Shown here piece by piece: positions 25,652-35,071 of a DNA stretch of 64,000 nt. The DNA is taken from NCBI RefSeq assembly GCF_030657435.1, contig NZ_JAUTWS010000003.1, positions 186,001-250,000 of the forward strand. The letters run 5' to 3'. Within the stretch, counting starts at the first letter, position 1, and each line of letters opens with the position of its first letter. Made by a program: the position numbers and the translations under genes. The stretch is from Paracraurococcus lichenis (GTDB lineage: Bacteria; Pseudomonadota; Alphaproteobacteria; Acetobacterales; Acetobacteraceae). The notes under the pieces are model-generated. The model was not told where the DNA came from and ran no database searches. It saw nothing but the letters and a program-made list of their open reading frames with translations.

Positions 25652-26626
25652 CTATTCCGCGGTGATGCCGGCGGCGCGAACCAGGTCGCCCCAGCGCTTG
25701 TCCTCCGTCGCGACGCGCGCCGCGAGGTCCTCACGGGTCGAGCCGATGGCCTCCGCCCCGAGCGAGGCGAAGCGCCGCGCCGTGTCCGGGTCGCGGGCCG
25801 CGGCCATCACGGCGGCGCCCAGCCGCGCGGCGATCGGCTCGGGCAGGCCTGCGGGGGCGCCGACGGCGAGCCAGGACGCCGTCTCGAAGCCCGGCAGCGT
25901 CTCCGCGACCGTGGGAGCCTCCGGCAGGAGCGGCGAGCGGCGGGTGCCGGTGACCGCCACCGCGCGGGCACGGCCGTCCTGCACCAGGGGCAGCGCCGTC
26001 GGGAAGGCGTCCACCATGATCTGCGCCCGGCCGGCGGCCAGGTCGCGCAGGGCATCCGGATTGCCGCGGTAATGCACCAGCTCGCAGCGTACCCCCAGCC
26101 GGCGGAGCAGCATCTCCGTCGCCAGATGCGGGATGACGCCCGCGCCCGGCGTCGCGCAGATCGGCGGCGTCGCCTGCGCCTTCATCCAGGCACCGAGCTC
26201 GGCGATGCTCGACACCGGAACGGAGGGATGGACCATCACCGCAGAGGGGAAGCGCGCGAACTCGCTGATGAGCGTGAAGTCGCGCCGCGGGTCGAAGGGG
26301 AGGTTCCGGTAGACATGGCGGTTGACCGCGAGCGTCGCGGCGAAGAGCGTGCCGAATGTCGAGCCATCCGGCGCGGTCCGGGCAAGCGCCGCCGCGGCGA
26401 GATTGCCGGCCGCGCCCGGCCGGTTCTCCACCACGATGGGCTGGCCGAGTTCAACCTCCAGCCGTTGCGCCAGGATCCGCGTGAGGAGATCCGGCGCGCC
26501 GCCCGGCGGAAAGCCGACGATCCACCGGATCGGCCGCTCGGGCCACGACGCCGCCCTTCCGGCAGATGATGCGGTGGCGGTCAGCGCGGCAGAGGCGGCC
26601 AGGAGCGCGCGGCGGGTCTGCATCAA
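25652..26626 (-). CDS. Bug-family periplasmic substrate-binding protein
   Basis: 324-residue exported binding protein of the tripartite tricarboxylate carrier (Bug/TctC) family. It has an N-terminal signal with a twin arginine (MMQTRRALLAASAALTA, cleavage near SSAGRA), then WPERPIRWIVGFPPGGAPD, the VENRPGAAGN motif and the late PGFETASWLAVGAPAGLP segment. These proteins bind carboxylated or amide ligands. No TctA/TctB membrane genes are adjacent, which is usual for the large orphan Bug sets of Burkholderiales and Acetobacteraceae. The ligand cannot be predicted. Confidence 0.92.
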   Translation of the reverse strand: MMQTRRALLAASAALTATASSAGRAASWPERPIRWIVGFPPGGAPDLLTRILAQRLEVELGQPIVVENRPGAAGNLAAAALARTAPDGSTFGTLFAATLAVNRHVYRNLPFDPRRDFTLISEFARFPSAVMVHPSVPVSSIAELGAWMKAQATPPICATPGAGVIPHLATEMLLRRLGVRCELVHYRGNPDALRDLAAGRAQIMVDAFPTALPLVQDGRARAVAVTGTRRSPLLPEAPTVAETLPGFETASWLAVGAPAGLPEPIAARLGAAVMAAARDPDTARRFASLGAEAIGSTREDLAARVATEDKRWGDLVRAAGITAE

Positions 26627-27029
26627 ACTGGATCCATGTCAGGAGCGAATGACATCGGGCCAGCCTATACCCCGCCGGAGATGGCGTACAACATACGGTC
26701 CCGGAATGCGTGGCCGGCGCAGGCAAGGAACGATCGGTGCGCCATCGCTCTTCGTGCCGCGGCGCCGTCGCCATCGGACCGTGGCGCACGACGCGCTCAG
26801 GGCCGCGGTTCCATGCGGTGTCGGCCCGCCGGAACAGGCAGGCGGCAGGGGCTGCCGCTGCCGCTGGTTCGTGCCTGCGCGCAGGGCACGCACCCTCGTC
26901 CCGCTCGGGTCACGCTGCTTACGGCCGTGGGACATTCACGCAACTTTGCGACACCTGACGGGCCGCCGGCGTTCTGGCAGGTCCGCCGACATGCCACGCT
27001 CCTCGCCTTCACGGCGGACCGGAAGTTCC
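26627..27029. other. Gap of about 400 bp without a recognised gene
   Basis: Lies between the divergent Bug-type and TAXI-type binding-protein genes and must hold both promoters. Short frames are open but none resembles a protein. No tRNA-like or terminator-like structure was recognised. An in-frame ATG at 26991 could extend the TAXI gene by 13 codons. Confidence 0.5.
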
Positions 27030-28073
27030 ATGCGCGTGCCGATAATCGGAGTTGGCATCGTCATTCTTCTCGCCGGCCTGGCGCAGGCACTCACACCTGC
27101 CGCGGCGCAGTCGCGTGCCGGCCGGCCGCCGAGCAACGCCCAGACGGTCGCCAAGATCAATGCCTGGACGCTGGGCCTGGCCGGCGGCCTGCTCGAGGGA
27201 GCGCCGGTCCGCTTCGCCACCGAGATCGCCCGCGTGGTCGACGAGGTCGACGAGAGCAAGGCTCTCCGCGTCTTCCCCGTCGTCACCCGCGGTCCAAGGG
27301 ACAATATCGAGGCGCTGCTGTACCTGCGCGGCATCGACGCCGCGATCATCAATGCCGATGCACTCGAGCAGTTCCGCACCCTGGTGCCGAACATCGACCA
27401 GCGCGTGAGCTACATCCTCAACCTCTTCCCCTCGGAACTGCATATTTTCGTCCGCCCGGAAATCCAGTCGCTCGCCGACCTCAAGGGCAAGAAGGTCAAC
27501 TTCAACACGCCCGGCACGACCGCAGCCTATTCCGGCCCGCTGATCTTCGACCGCCTCAAGCTCGAGGTCGACAGGACCTTCATCCCGCACCCGATCGCGC
27601 TCGAGCAGATGCGCAGGGGCGAGGGCGGCATCGCGGCGGTCGTCTTCGTCACCTCGAAGCCGGTCGATGCCTTCCTGCGCGGGCGCTGGGATCCCGGCTT
27701 CAAGTTCCTCCCGGTGGACGTCACGGAGGGGGATTTCCTCGACTATTATCTCCCGTCGGTCCTGACTTCGAAGGACTATCCGCAGCTCATCCCGGAAGGC
27801 CAGGATGTCGCGACCATCTCGGTGCCGACCATCCTCGTCGCCTATAACTGGCCGCAGAATTCGGACCGCTACGCAAGGCTTGCGCGCCTGGTGGATCACC
27901 TGTTCGACCGCATCGACCAGTTTCGCGCACCCGGCTTCCATCCCGCCTGGAGAGACGTCAACATCACGGCACAGGTCGCCGGTCTGCGGCGCTTCACCCC
28001 GGCGCAGGAGTGGATCGACCGGCACCGCGTCACCGGCCAGCAGCGCGCGCCTGCCGAAGTGCCGCAGCGCTGA
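27030..28073 (+). CDS. TAXI-family TRAP transporter solute-binding protein
   Basis: 347-residue exported protein. The signal peptide is clear (MRVPIIGVGIVILLAGLAQA, cleavage near AAAQS). The mature part shows LYLRGIDAAIINADALEQF and SLADLKGKKVNFNTPGTTAA, typical of the TAXI (TRAP-associated extracytoplasmic immunogenic) binding fold. It should capture a small organic acid or amino acid in the periplasm, but no DctM-like fused permease gene is nearby. The start at 27030 gives an ideal signal peptide; the 26991 start would add an Arg/Ser-rich leader. The Cys-rich secreted protein follows on the same strand. Confidence 0.8.
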   Translation: MRVPIIGVGIVILLAGLAQALTPAAAQSRAGRPPSNAQTVAKINAWTLGLAGGLLEGAPVRFATEIARVVDEVDESKALRVFPVVTRGPRDNIEALLYLRGIDAAIINADALEQFRTLVPNIDQRVSYILNLFPSELHIFVRPEIQSLADLKGKKVNFNTPGTTAAYSGPLIFDRLKLEVDRTFIPHPIALEQMRRGEGGIAAVVFVTSKPVDAFLRGRWDPGFKFLPVDVTEGDFLDYYLPSVLTSKDYPQLIPEGQDVATISVPTILVAYNWPQNSDRYARLARLVDHLFDRIDQFRAPGFHPAWRDVNITAQVAGLRRFTPAQEWIDRHRVTGQQRAPAEVPQR

Positions 28074-28184
28074 ACGTCATATCCGTCCGGACCGGCCATG
28101 CTCTTCCATCGCGGCTCGATCGCCCTTCCGGTAGACAGGCGTGCAGCGACGCATGTTCTCCTGCCTCCGACGCGCACGCCCTTG

Positions 28185-28206
28185 TATGTTGGGCGAGCCG
28201 ATTCAG
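28185..28206 (+). repeat. Family C repeat, copy 1
   Basis: TATGTTGGGCGAGCCGATTC followed by AG matches 20 of 22 bases with a sequence at 33607-33628. Here it lies 11 bp upstream of the Cys-rich gene start, and GCCGA/TCGGC arms around it can form a small hairpin. Confidence 0.55.
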
Positions 28207-28216
28207 ACCTCGGCAG

Positions 28217-28573
28217 ATGACGCATCGTTCTGCGGTTCCACTGCGGCTCCTCGCCTGCGCCATCCTTGGCCTGGTCTCCGCGGACCCCACACGCGCGGCG
28301 GCACAGACCGAGTGCGAGGCGAAGCGCCGGTCCTGCATCAGCGAATGTCACGCCCGCTTCTTCAGCATCGATCCGAGACGCGATGCATGCGTCGCCGCCT
28401 GCATGGCCGAAGAGGCGAGATGCGCGCGCGGGAAAGCCGAACGACAAGGGGAGTTGCGGACCCTCCGCACCTGCCTGCCCGGCGCGCGGATCCTGGGCCA
28501 TGGCATTGCAGATCCGGACGCGCCCGGGCCGATCTGCGCGGCGGCCCTCGAGAAGAGCCTGGGCGGCGACTGA
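28217..28573 (+). CDS. Small secreted cysteine-rich hypothetical protein
   Basis: 118-residue protein with a signal peptide (MTHRSAVPLRLLACAILGLV, cleavage near RAAAQ). A cysteine-rich mature domain follows, with spaced pairs: CEAKRRSC, CHARFF, CVAAC and ARCARG, then two later cysteines. Six or more cysteines in a short exported domain suggest disulfide bonds. No family is recognised. It is 143 bp downstream of the TAXI-type gene and may share its transcript. The start at 28217 is chosen because it begins the signal peptide. Confidence 0.65.
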   Translation: MTHRSAVPLRLLACAILGLVSADPTRAAAQTECEAKRRSCISECHARFFSIDPRRDACVAACMAEEARCARGKAERQGELRTLRTCLPGARILGHGIADPDAPGPICAAALEKSLGGD

Positions 28574-28605
28574 CGTGCGTCCAACCGGACGGGAGCGCGG
28601 CCGGG

Positions 28606-29160
28606 CTACCCCATCCGCCCGGCCGCCACCGCCACGCAGCGCTCGAACATCTCGAGCGAGTCGAAGGCCCGGTCCCGCCCATCCTCCGGCACCACCATCG
28701 CCGCGCCGCCGGCCCAGAGCACCGCCCCCGGGATCATCAGGTTGTCCGGCAGGCCGAAGCCACCCACCGTCAGCCCCGGCATCGGGTCCGGCACCGCCGC
28801 CACCTGCCGGGCGCTCCGCTCGGCGAAGGGCAGGGCGCAGTTGGAATAGCCGAAGGCCGACCTCCCCCGCCCGAGGAACCAGCCAAGCTCCACCAGCGTC
28901 CCCGCATCCGCCGAGGCGCCGCGGAAGGGCGTGAGGTTGGCGATCACCAGGTCGCAGTCTTCCATCATCGCCAGGTCCTTGGCGAAGATGCTGCGCCAGG
29001 CCTCGGCCTCCGGCAGGGCGGCGAGGGAGGCGATGTCCTCGTTCAGCGGCGGCCGCCCCTCGATCCCGTGGCGGGCGCAGATCGCCACCTTCCGCGCGGC
29101 ATGCGCCGCGGCCTCGGGCAGGAAGACATCGGGGCCGGCGAGATAGGCGCGCTTCGGCAT
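28606..29160 (-). CDS. Nucleoside 2-deoxyribosyltransferase
   Basis: 184-residue cytosolic enzyme of the family that swaps or releases nucleobases from deoxyribonucleosides. It begins MPKRAYLAGPDVFLP and has the core DLVIANLTPFRG followed by ADAGTLVELGW, where the aspartate and glutamate of the active site are expected. A role in nucleoside salvage or in clearing unwanted nucleotides is likely. It converges with the Cys-rich gene (32 bp between stops) and is divergent from the flavodoxin gene. Confidence 0.87.
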   Translation of the reverse strand: MPKRAYLAGPDVFLPEAAAHAARKVAICARHGIEGRPPLNEDIASLAALPEAEAWRSIFAKDLAMMEDCDLVIANLTPFRGASADAGTLVELGWFLGRGRSAFGYSNCALPFAERSARQVAAVPDPMPGLTVGGFGLPDNLMIPGAVLWAGGAAMVVPEDGRDRAFDSLEMFERCVAVAAGRMG

Positions 29161-29402
29161 GGGCGGTCTCCCGGGACGGTGCGGCCGGCCAGCATGGTCC
29201 CGCCATCGCTGCTCCGCCATCCCCGTGCGCGCCGCTGCGGGACCCCCGCGCGCACCGCTCCGGCGCGTGGCCGCCCGACCATCCGCGCGCGCACCGCCGC
29301 GCCGCGCGGCCACCCCGCCGCGTCCGCAGGCACCGTTCCGGCGCACCCGCCCCGCGATCCGCGCACATCGCGCCCGCCGCGCGGCCGCCCCATATCCGCG
29401 GC

Positions 29403-29888
29403 ATGCCGAGGCTGCTGATCGTCCACCACTCCCGCACCGGCGCCGCCCGCCAGATGGCGGAGGCCGCCGCCCGCGGCGCCGCGCCCGAGGCCGAGACCCG
29501 CCTGCTGCGCGCCGAGGAGGCGGGGCCGGACGACCTGCTCGCCGCCAATGGCTACCTCTTCGCCGCGCCGGAGAACCTCGCCGCCCTCTCCGGCGCCATG
29601 AAGGAGTTCTTCGACCGGTGCTACTACCCGGTGCTGGATCGGCTGAACGGCCGCCCCTATGCCCTGCTGATCGCCGCCGGCTCCGACGGCACCGGCGCCG
29701 CGCGCCAGGCCGCGCGGATCGCCACCGGCTGGCGCCTGCGCGCGGTGGCGGAGCCGCTGATCCTCTGCACCCGGGCGCAGACGCCGGAGGCGATCCTGGC
29801 CCCGAAGACCCTCCCGCCCGCGGACCTCGCGCGCTGCGAGGAGCTCGGCGCCGCGTTCGCCGCCGGGCTGGCGATGGGCATCTTCTGA
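29403..29888 (+). CDS. Flavodoxin-fold reductase
   Basis: 161-residue FMN-binding flavodoxin-like protein. The phosphate-binding loop HHSRTGAARQMAEAAA (about 8-23) and the NGYLFAAPENLAALSGAMKE segment (about 49-68) fit the NAD(P)H-dependent oxidoreductase/WrbA group. Its electron partner is unknown. The 240-bp gap to the divergent deoxyribosyltransferase gene is very GC-rich and holds no recognised element. Confidence 0.82.
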   Translation: MPRLLIVHHSRTGAARQMAEAAARGAAPEAETRLLRAEEAGPDDLLAANGYLFAAPENLAALSGAMKEFFDRCYYPVLDRLNGRPYALLIAAGSDGTGAARQAARIATGWRLRAVAEPLILCTRAQTPEAILAPKTLPPADLARCEELGAAFAAGLAMGIF

Positions 29889-30143
29889 CCGCGCGGCTTT
29901 CCGTTGCGCTGCCCGGCGGCCCGGTCTATAGGAATATGGTCAGCGGCGGAGCCCTGCCCGCCGGGCGGCGCGGTGAGGCGCCGCGGGGCCGCTCAATTCC
30001 TAAATTCTAAAATTTCCCGTCCGGAAAGCTGCGCCGAAGCTGGCGTTCCGCGGATTGGGGCCGGATCGGACTCAGTGGATTTTACGCGTCTTCGGCGCGG
30101 TTGAGCCGGATTGAGGCGATTTTCGCGGTGCGGCGCGCGGGCC

Positions 30144-30545
30144 TCATTTCAGCTCCGTCCCGGCCAGCTCGCCCTCCAGGAACTTGTTGGGGCGGAGGAA
30201 GAAGCACAGCACCAGCGCCCCGTCCGGCGAGCGCGCGACATGCCGGTTGCCCCTGGGCCGCCAGACATAGTCGCCGGCGACCACCTCGCCCTCCTCGTCC
30301 ACCAGGCTGCCCGCGAGCAGGAAGCTCTGCTCGATCTCGACATGCTCGTGCAGTTGCAGCTCCGCCCCCGGCGCCCAGCGGAAGAGGGCGGTGAGCAGCC
30401 CCGTCTCCGGCTCCTGCAGCAGCACCTTCATCTCGATCCCCGGCGTCGGGGTCGGCTTCCACGGCAGGTCGGAGACCTTGACGTAGCGGGAGGCGAGGGG
30501 GCCGAGCCGGTCCTCGCCCGCGAGGAAAGGGGTGGTGGCGGCCAT
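30144..30545 (-). CDS. Cupin-domain protein (ChrR-like fold)
   Basis: 133-residue single-domain cupin. The two metal-binding motifs are visible: LHEHVEIEQSFLLAGSL (histidines and glutamate of motif 1) and a motif 2 region around YVWRPRGNRHVARS. It resembles the anti-sigma ChrR cupin and acetophenone dioxygenase-like groups and could be a small metal-dependent dioxygenase or sensor. It is divergent from the SDR gene with 93 bp between starts. The 255-bp convergent gap to the flavodoxin gene contains an AT-richer stretch near 30000 but no recognised gene. Confidence 0.82.
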   Translation of the reverse strand: MAATTPFLAGEDRLGPLASRYVKVSDLPWKPTPTPGIEMKVLLQEPETGLLTALFRWAPGAELQLHEHVEIEQSFLLAGSLVDEEGEVVAGDYVWRPRGNRHVARSPDGALVLCFFLRPNKFLEGELAGTELK

Positions 30546-30638
30546 GACCGGTCCTCCGCGGCGTTGCGCGGACAGTATTCCACCGCGGCCCGTGCCGGGG
30601 GAAGCTGCACGGCACAGGACCGAGGAGGAGGAACGGCC

Positions 30639-31412
30639 ATGGCGCAGCAGGACAGCCCGGTGATGCTGGTCACCGGCGGGGCGGAGGGGATCGGCTGGGC
30701 GATCGCCCGGCGCTTCGCCGCCGGCGGCCACCGGGTGGCGATCGCCGACCTCCGCGGCGAGGCGGCGGAGGCCAGGGCGCGCGAGCTCGGCGCCGGCCAT
30801 CTCGGCCTCGCCTGCGACGTGGCGCAGGAGGCGCAGGTGGCGGCCGCTGTCGCGCGGGTGGCGGAGACCCTCGGGCGCCTCGACGTGCTGGTGAACAATG
30901 CTGGCATCGCCGACAGCATCCAGCCGACGCTGGAGCAGAGCGGCGAGCATTTCGGCCGCCAGCTCGACATCCACCTGAAGGGGACGTTCGTCGCCTCGCG
31001 GGAGGCGGCGCGGGTGATGCTGCCGCGCGGCGGCGGGGCGATCGTCAGCCTCGCCTCCATGGCCGGGATGGTCGGCCTGCCGCGGCGCAACGGCTATGGC
31101 GCGGCCAAGGCGGGCATCATGGCGCTGACGCGCAGCCTGGCGGCGGAATGGGGTCGGCGCGGGATCCGGGTGAACGCCATCGCCCCCGGCTATGTGCGGA
31201 CGCCGCTGGTCGAGGCGCTGGAGCGCGAGGGCAAGATCGACACCGGCGCGATCACCCGCCGCGCGCCGCTCGGCCGCCTCGCGCGGCCGGAGGAGATCGC
31301 CGAGGTCGCCTGGTTCCTCGCCAGCCCGGCGGCGAGCTACGTCACCGGCATCACCGTCCCGGTCGATGGCGGCTGGACGGCCTTCGGCGCGGCGGGCGAC
31401 GCGCCGGAGTAA
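30639..31412 (+). CDS. Short-chain dehydrogenase/reductase
   Basis: 257-residue SDR of the classical type. It has TGGAEGIGWAIA (cofactor loop, about 12-23), NNAGIAD, the serine of VSLASMAG and the YGAAK catalytic Tyr/Lys. An aspartate after the second strand (IADLRG) indicates NAD rather than NADP. It ends GITVPVDGGWTAFG. The start has a strong site, GAGGAGGAGGAACGGCC. The substrate is not predictable; it stands between the cupin and the formaldehyde genes. Confidence 0.88.
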   Translation: MAQQDSPVMLVTGGAEGIGWAIARRFAAGGHRVAIADLRGEAAEARARELGAGHLGLACDVAQEAQVAAAVARVAETLGRLDVLVNNAGIADSIQPTLEQSGEHFGRQLDIHLKGTFVASREAARVMLPRGGGAIVSLASMAGMVGLPRRNGYGAAKAGIMALTRSLAAEWGRRGIRVNAIAPGYVRTPLVEALEREGKIDTGAITRRAPLGRLARPEEIAEVAWFLASPAASYVTGITVPVDGGWTAFGAAGDAPE

Positions 31413-31550
31413 CGCGTCGCCGGGGAACGGGGCGCGCGCCGGGCCGTTGCGAAACCGGCGCCGGCGTGCATCCTCGCCCCCGAGGACGTGCGTTGGGCAT
31501 GTCCGGCCGCTGGCGCAGGATGCGCCACCTCACACGGGAGGGAGATGGGG

Positions 31551-32678
<1,128 letters not shown>

Positions 32679-32679
32679 G

Positions 32680-33531
32680 ATGACGGTCGAGGTCGTCTCC
32701 CGCGCGCGCTGCTTCGGCGGGGAGCAGCGCGTGCTCCGCCACCACTCCCGCGAGACGGGGACGGAGATGCGCTTCGCCGCCTTCCTCCCGCCGCAGGCGC
32801 TCGGCGGCGCAAAGGTGCCGGTGGTGTGGTTCCTCGCGGGCCTCACCTGCACGGAGGAGAATTTCACCGTCAAGGCCGGGGCGCAGCGCGTCGCGGCCGA
32901 ACTCGGCCTGCTGCTGGTCGCGCCCGACACCAGCCCGCGCGGCGACGGCGTGCCGGACGACCCGGACAAGGCCTACGACTTCGGCCTGGGCGCCGGCTTC
33001 TACGTGGATGCGACGCAGGAGCCCTGGAAGCAGAACTACCGCATGCGGAGCTATGTCGAGCGGGAACTGCCGGAGCTGGTCGGCGCCGCGCTGCCGGCCG
33101 ACCTTTCGCGGCAGGGCATCATGGGCCATTCCATGGGCGGGCATGGCGCGCTGACCATCGCGCTGCGCAACCCGGGGCGCTTCGCTGCGGTCTCGGCCTT
33201 CGCGCCGATCTGCTCGCCGTTGCGCTGCCCCTGGGGGGAGAAGGCGCTGGGCGGTTATCTCGGTCCGGACCGCGCGGCTTGGCGGGACTACGACGCGACG
33301 GCGCTGATCGAGGACGGGGCGCGCGTCGCGGACATCCTGGTGGACCAGGGGACGGCGGACGGGTTCCTCGAGAGCCAGCTCAAGCCCGAACTGCTGGAGG
33401 AGGCCTGCGGCAAGGCCGGCATCCCGCTGACGCTGCGGCGGCAGGAGGGCTACGACCACTCCTACTTCTTCATCGCCAGCTTCGTGGAGGACCACCTGCG
33501 CTGGCACGCCCGGCGCCTCGGCCTGGCGTAG
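32680..33531 (+). CDS. fghA: S-formylglutathione hydrolase
   Basis: 283-residue alpha/beta hydrolase of the esterase D family. It has the LAGLTCTEENF segment, the nucleophile elbow GHSMGGHGAL (about 148-157) and the catalytic histidine in GYDHSYFFIASF. It splits S-formylglutathione into formate and glutathione, completing the frmA reaction. Formaldehyde could come from methylated compounds or from demethylation of aromatic substrates. The start is 1 bp after the frmA stop. Confidence 0.95.
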   Translation: MTVEVVSRARCFGGEQRVLRHHSRETGTEMRFAAFLPPQALGGAKVPVVWFLAGLTCTEENFTVKAGAQRVAAELGLLLVAPDTSPRGDGVPDDPDKAYDFGLGAGFYVDATQEPWKQNYRMRSYVERELPELVGAALPADLSRQGIMGHSMGGHGALTIALRNPGRFAAVSAFAPICSPLRCPWGEKALGGYLGPDRAAWRDYDATALIEDGARVADILVDQGTADGFLESQLKPELLEEACGKAGIPLTLRRQEGYDHSYFFIASFVEDHLRWHARRLGLA

Positions 33532-33550
33532 CACGGGCGGCCTGCGCCTC

Positions 33551-33666
33551 GCATGTCGGGCGGGGCGATCTGGGCCATCTGGCCCTTCGGTCATCGGCGC
33601 ACCCTGCATGTTGGGCGGGCCGATTCAGGCATCCGGGCCCTGCGGCGCTGTGGCCATCGGCGCGCC
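33551..33666 (+). repeat. Family C tandem imperfect repeat
   Basis: Two diverged units of about 53-61 bp (33551-33603 and 33606-33666). Each starts GCATGTyGGGCGGGsCGAT, carries a GGCCC element, and ends CATCGGCGCrCC. The core of unit 2 also matches 28185-28206. It fills the space between the converging fghA and the small Cys-motif gene. Confidence 0.6.
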
Positions 33667-34035
33667 TCAGGCCGGCCTGAACCGCGCCGCCGTCACGGCA
33701 TCCTCGCGCAGCGCTGCCGCGATCTCGGCCTGCGCCGCCACGGTCTCCGCCAGCGCCACCACGCGGTCGAACCACGGGCACTGGCTGCGCACCCGCGCCT
33801 GGAAGAGCCGGTCCAGCGCCGCCGCCGCCGGCGACCGCCCGCCGCAGCAGGTGCAGGCCGCGGCATGCGGCAGGGCGATGTCGAAGCTCGCCAGCGCCAC
33901 GGCGCTGTCGGGCAGGGCAGGGGGCGGCGCCTCGGCCAGCACTGCCGCCTTCGGGCCCGCGGCCAGGGCCGCCGCCAGGTCCGCCTCGGTCGCCGTCACG
34001 ACCAGGGGAATACGGGCATCCAGGCTCCAGGCCAC
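33667..34035 (-). CDS. Conserved-looking hypothetical protein with a CTCCGG metal-binding-like motif
   Basis: 122-residue protein starting at a GTG (34035) that has a good ribosome site, CCGGAGGGTGAACGC. The N-terminal half alternates strands and helices (IPLVVTATEADLAAALAAG). The centre holds HAAACTCCGG (about 71-80), with three cysteines and a histidine, then RSQCPWFDRVVAL. I do not recognise the family. It is divergent from the ArsR-methyltransferase gene and the 22-bp palindrome lies between the two starts, so the regulator probably controls it. A metal-handling role (cobalt or zinc for MetH) is a guess from context. Confidence 0.72.
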   Translation of the reverse strand: MAWSLDARIPLVVTATEADLAAALAAGPKAAVLAEAPPPALPDSAVALASFDIALPHAAACTCCGGRSPAAAALDRLFQARVRSQCPWFDRVVALAETVAAQAEIAAALREDAVTAARFRPA

Positions 34036-34061
34036 GCGTTCACCCTCCGGTATGGATGCTG

Positions 34062-34083
34062 GACATAAGGATATCTTTATGTC
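34062..34083. promoter_or_regulatory. 22-bp palindromic operator candidate
   Basis: GACATAAGGATATCTTTATG plus TC: 10 of 11 base pairs are symmetric around the central GATATC. It sits 26 bp from the GTG of the Cys-motif gene and 12 bp from the ATG of the ArsR-methyltransferase gene. It is strikingly AT-rich for this DNA. It is the best candidate for the binding site of that ArsR-type regulator, controlling itself, metH and the divergent gene. Confidence 0.7.
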
Positions 34084-34095
34084 ATTACCAGCCCC

Positions 34096-35052
34096 ATGGA
34101 CAAATTCCTGGCCCAGCTGCGCGCCGCCGCCGAGCCGACCCGCCTCCGCCTGCTGGCCCTCTGCGCCCGCGGGGCCTTCTGCGTGACCGATCTCTGCGAC
34201 GTCCTCGGCCAGTCGCAGCCGCGCCTCTCGCGCCATCTCAAGCTGCTGGTCGAGGCCGGGCTGCTGGAGCGGGTGCCCGAGGGCGCCAATGCCTATTTCC
34301 AGCTTCCCCCCGGCGTCGACCTGGCCCGCCTGTTGCTCGCCCGCCTGCCGGAGGACGACCCGCTGCTGGCCGCCGATCGCCGCGCCGCCGTCCGGCTCGC
34401 CGCCGAGCGCGCGCGCGAGGCCTCGGACGCCTTCCGCCGCGACGGCGCCGACTGGGACGAGATGCGCGCGCTCACCCTGCCGGCCACGGCGATCGAGGAG
34501 GCGCTGCTCGGCCTGCTGCCGCCGGCGATCGAGCGCTTCCTCGACATCGGCACCGGCACCGGCCGCCTGCTGGAACTCGTGGCCGACCGCGCCGAGCGGG
34601 GCTTGGGCATCGATGCCAGCCGGGAGATGTTGGCGCTGGCCCGCGCACGCCTCGCGGAACGCGGCCTGGCCGGCCGCTGCGCCGTGCGGCAGGCCGACAT
34701 GTACCGGCTGCCGCTGCCGGATGCCGCCTTCGACGCCGCCGCCCTGCAGATGGTGCTGCACTATGCCGAGGACCCGGCCGCGGCGCTGGCCGAGGCGGCG
34801 CGGGTTCTGCAGCCCGGCGGGCTGCTGGTCGTCATCGACCTCGCCCCGCACGAGCAGTCCGACCTGCTGGAGCAGCAGGCGCATCGCTGGCCCGGCTTCG
34901 ACGATGCGGCGATCGCCGGCTGGCTCGGCGCCGCCGGCTGCGCGGCGCAGCCCGCGGTGACGGTGCCCGGCCCGCTCGATGTCCGGCTCTGGCCGGCCCG
35001 GCGCCTGCCCGGCCATGTCGCCGCCCAGACCACCTCCGTTCTGACCTTTTGA
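34096..35052 (+). CDS. ArsR-family regulator fused to a SAM-dependent methyltransferase
   Basis: 318-residue two-domain protein. Residues 1-95 form a winged helix of the ArsR type (AEPTRLRLLALCARG, then CDVLGQSQPRLSRHLKLL as recognition helix). Residues about 140-310 form a class I methyltransferase with SAM motif LDIGTGTGRLLELV and the acidic GIDAS. No ArsR metal-site CVC motif is present, so the signal is more likely SAM or S-adenosylhomocysteine sensed by the methyltransferase-like domain. Position agrees: metH starts 20 bp downstream on the same strand. Related fusions next to methionine-cycle genes are common in Alphaproteobacteria. Confidence 0.88.
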   Translation: MDKFLAQLRAAAEPTRLRLLALCARGAFCVTDLCDVLGQSQPRLSRHLKLLVEAGLLERVPEGANAYFQLPPGVDLARLLLARLPEDDPLLAADRRAAVRLAAERAREASDAFRRDGADWDEMRALTLPATAIEEALLGLLPPAIERFLDIGTGTGRLLELVADRAERGLGIDASREMLALARARLAERGLAGRCAVRQADMYRLPLPDAAFDAAALQMVLHYAEDPAAALAEAARVLQPGGLLVVIDLAPHEQSDLLEQQAHRWPGFDDAAIAGWLGAAGCAAQPAVTVPGPLDVRLWPARRLPGHVAAQTTSVLTF

Positions 35053-35071
35053 TTCCGGAATCCCCTCTCCC

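Noticed and set aside
35053-35071. Cobalamin or SAM riboswitch upstream of metH
   Set aside because: Only 19 bp separate metH from the preceding gene, which leaves no room for a riboswitch.
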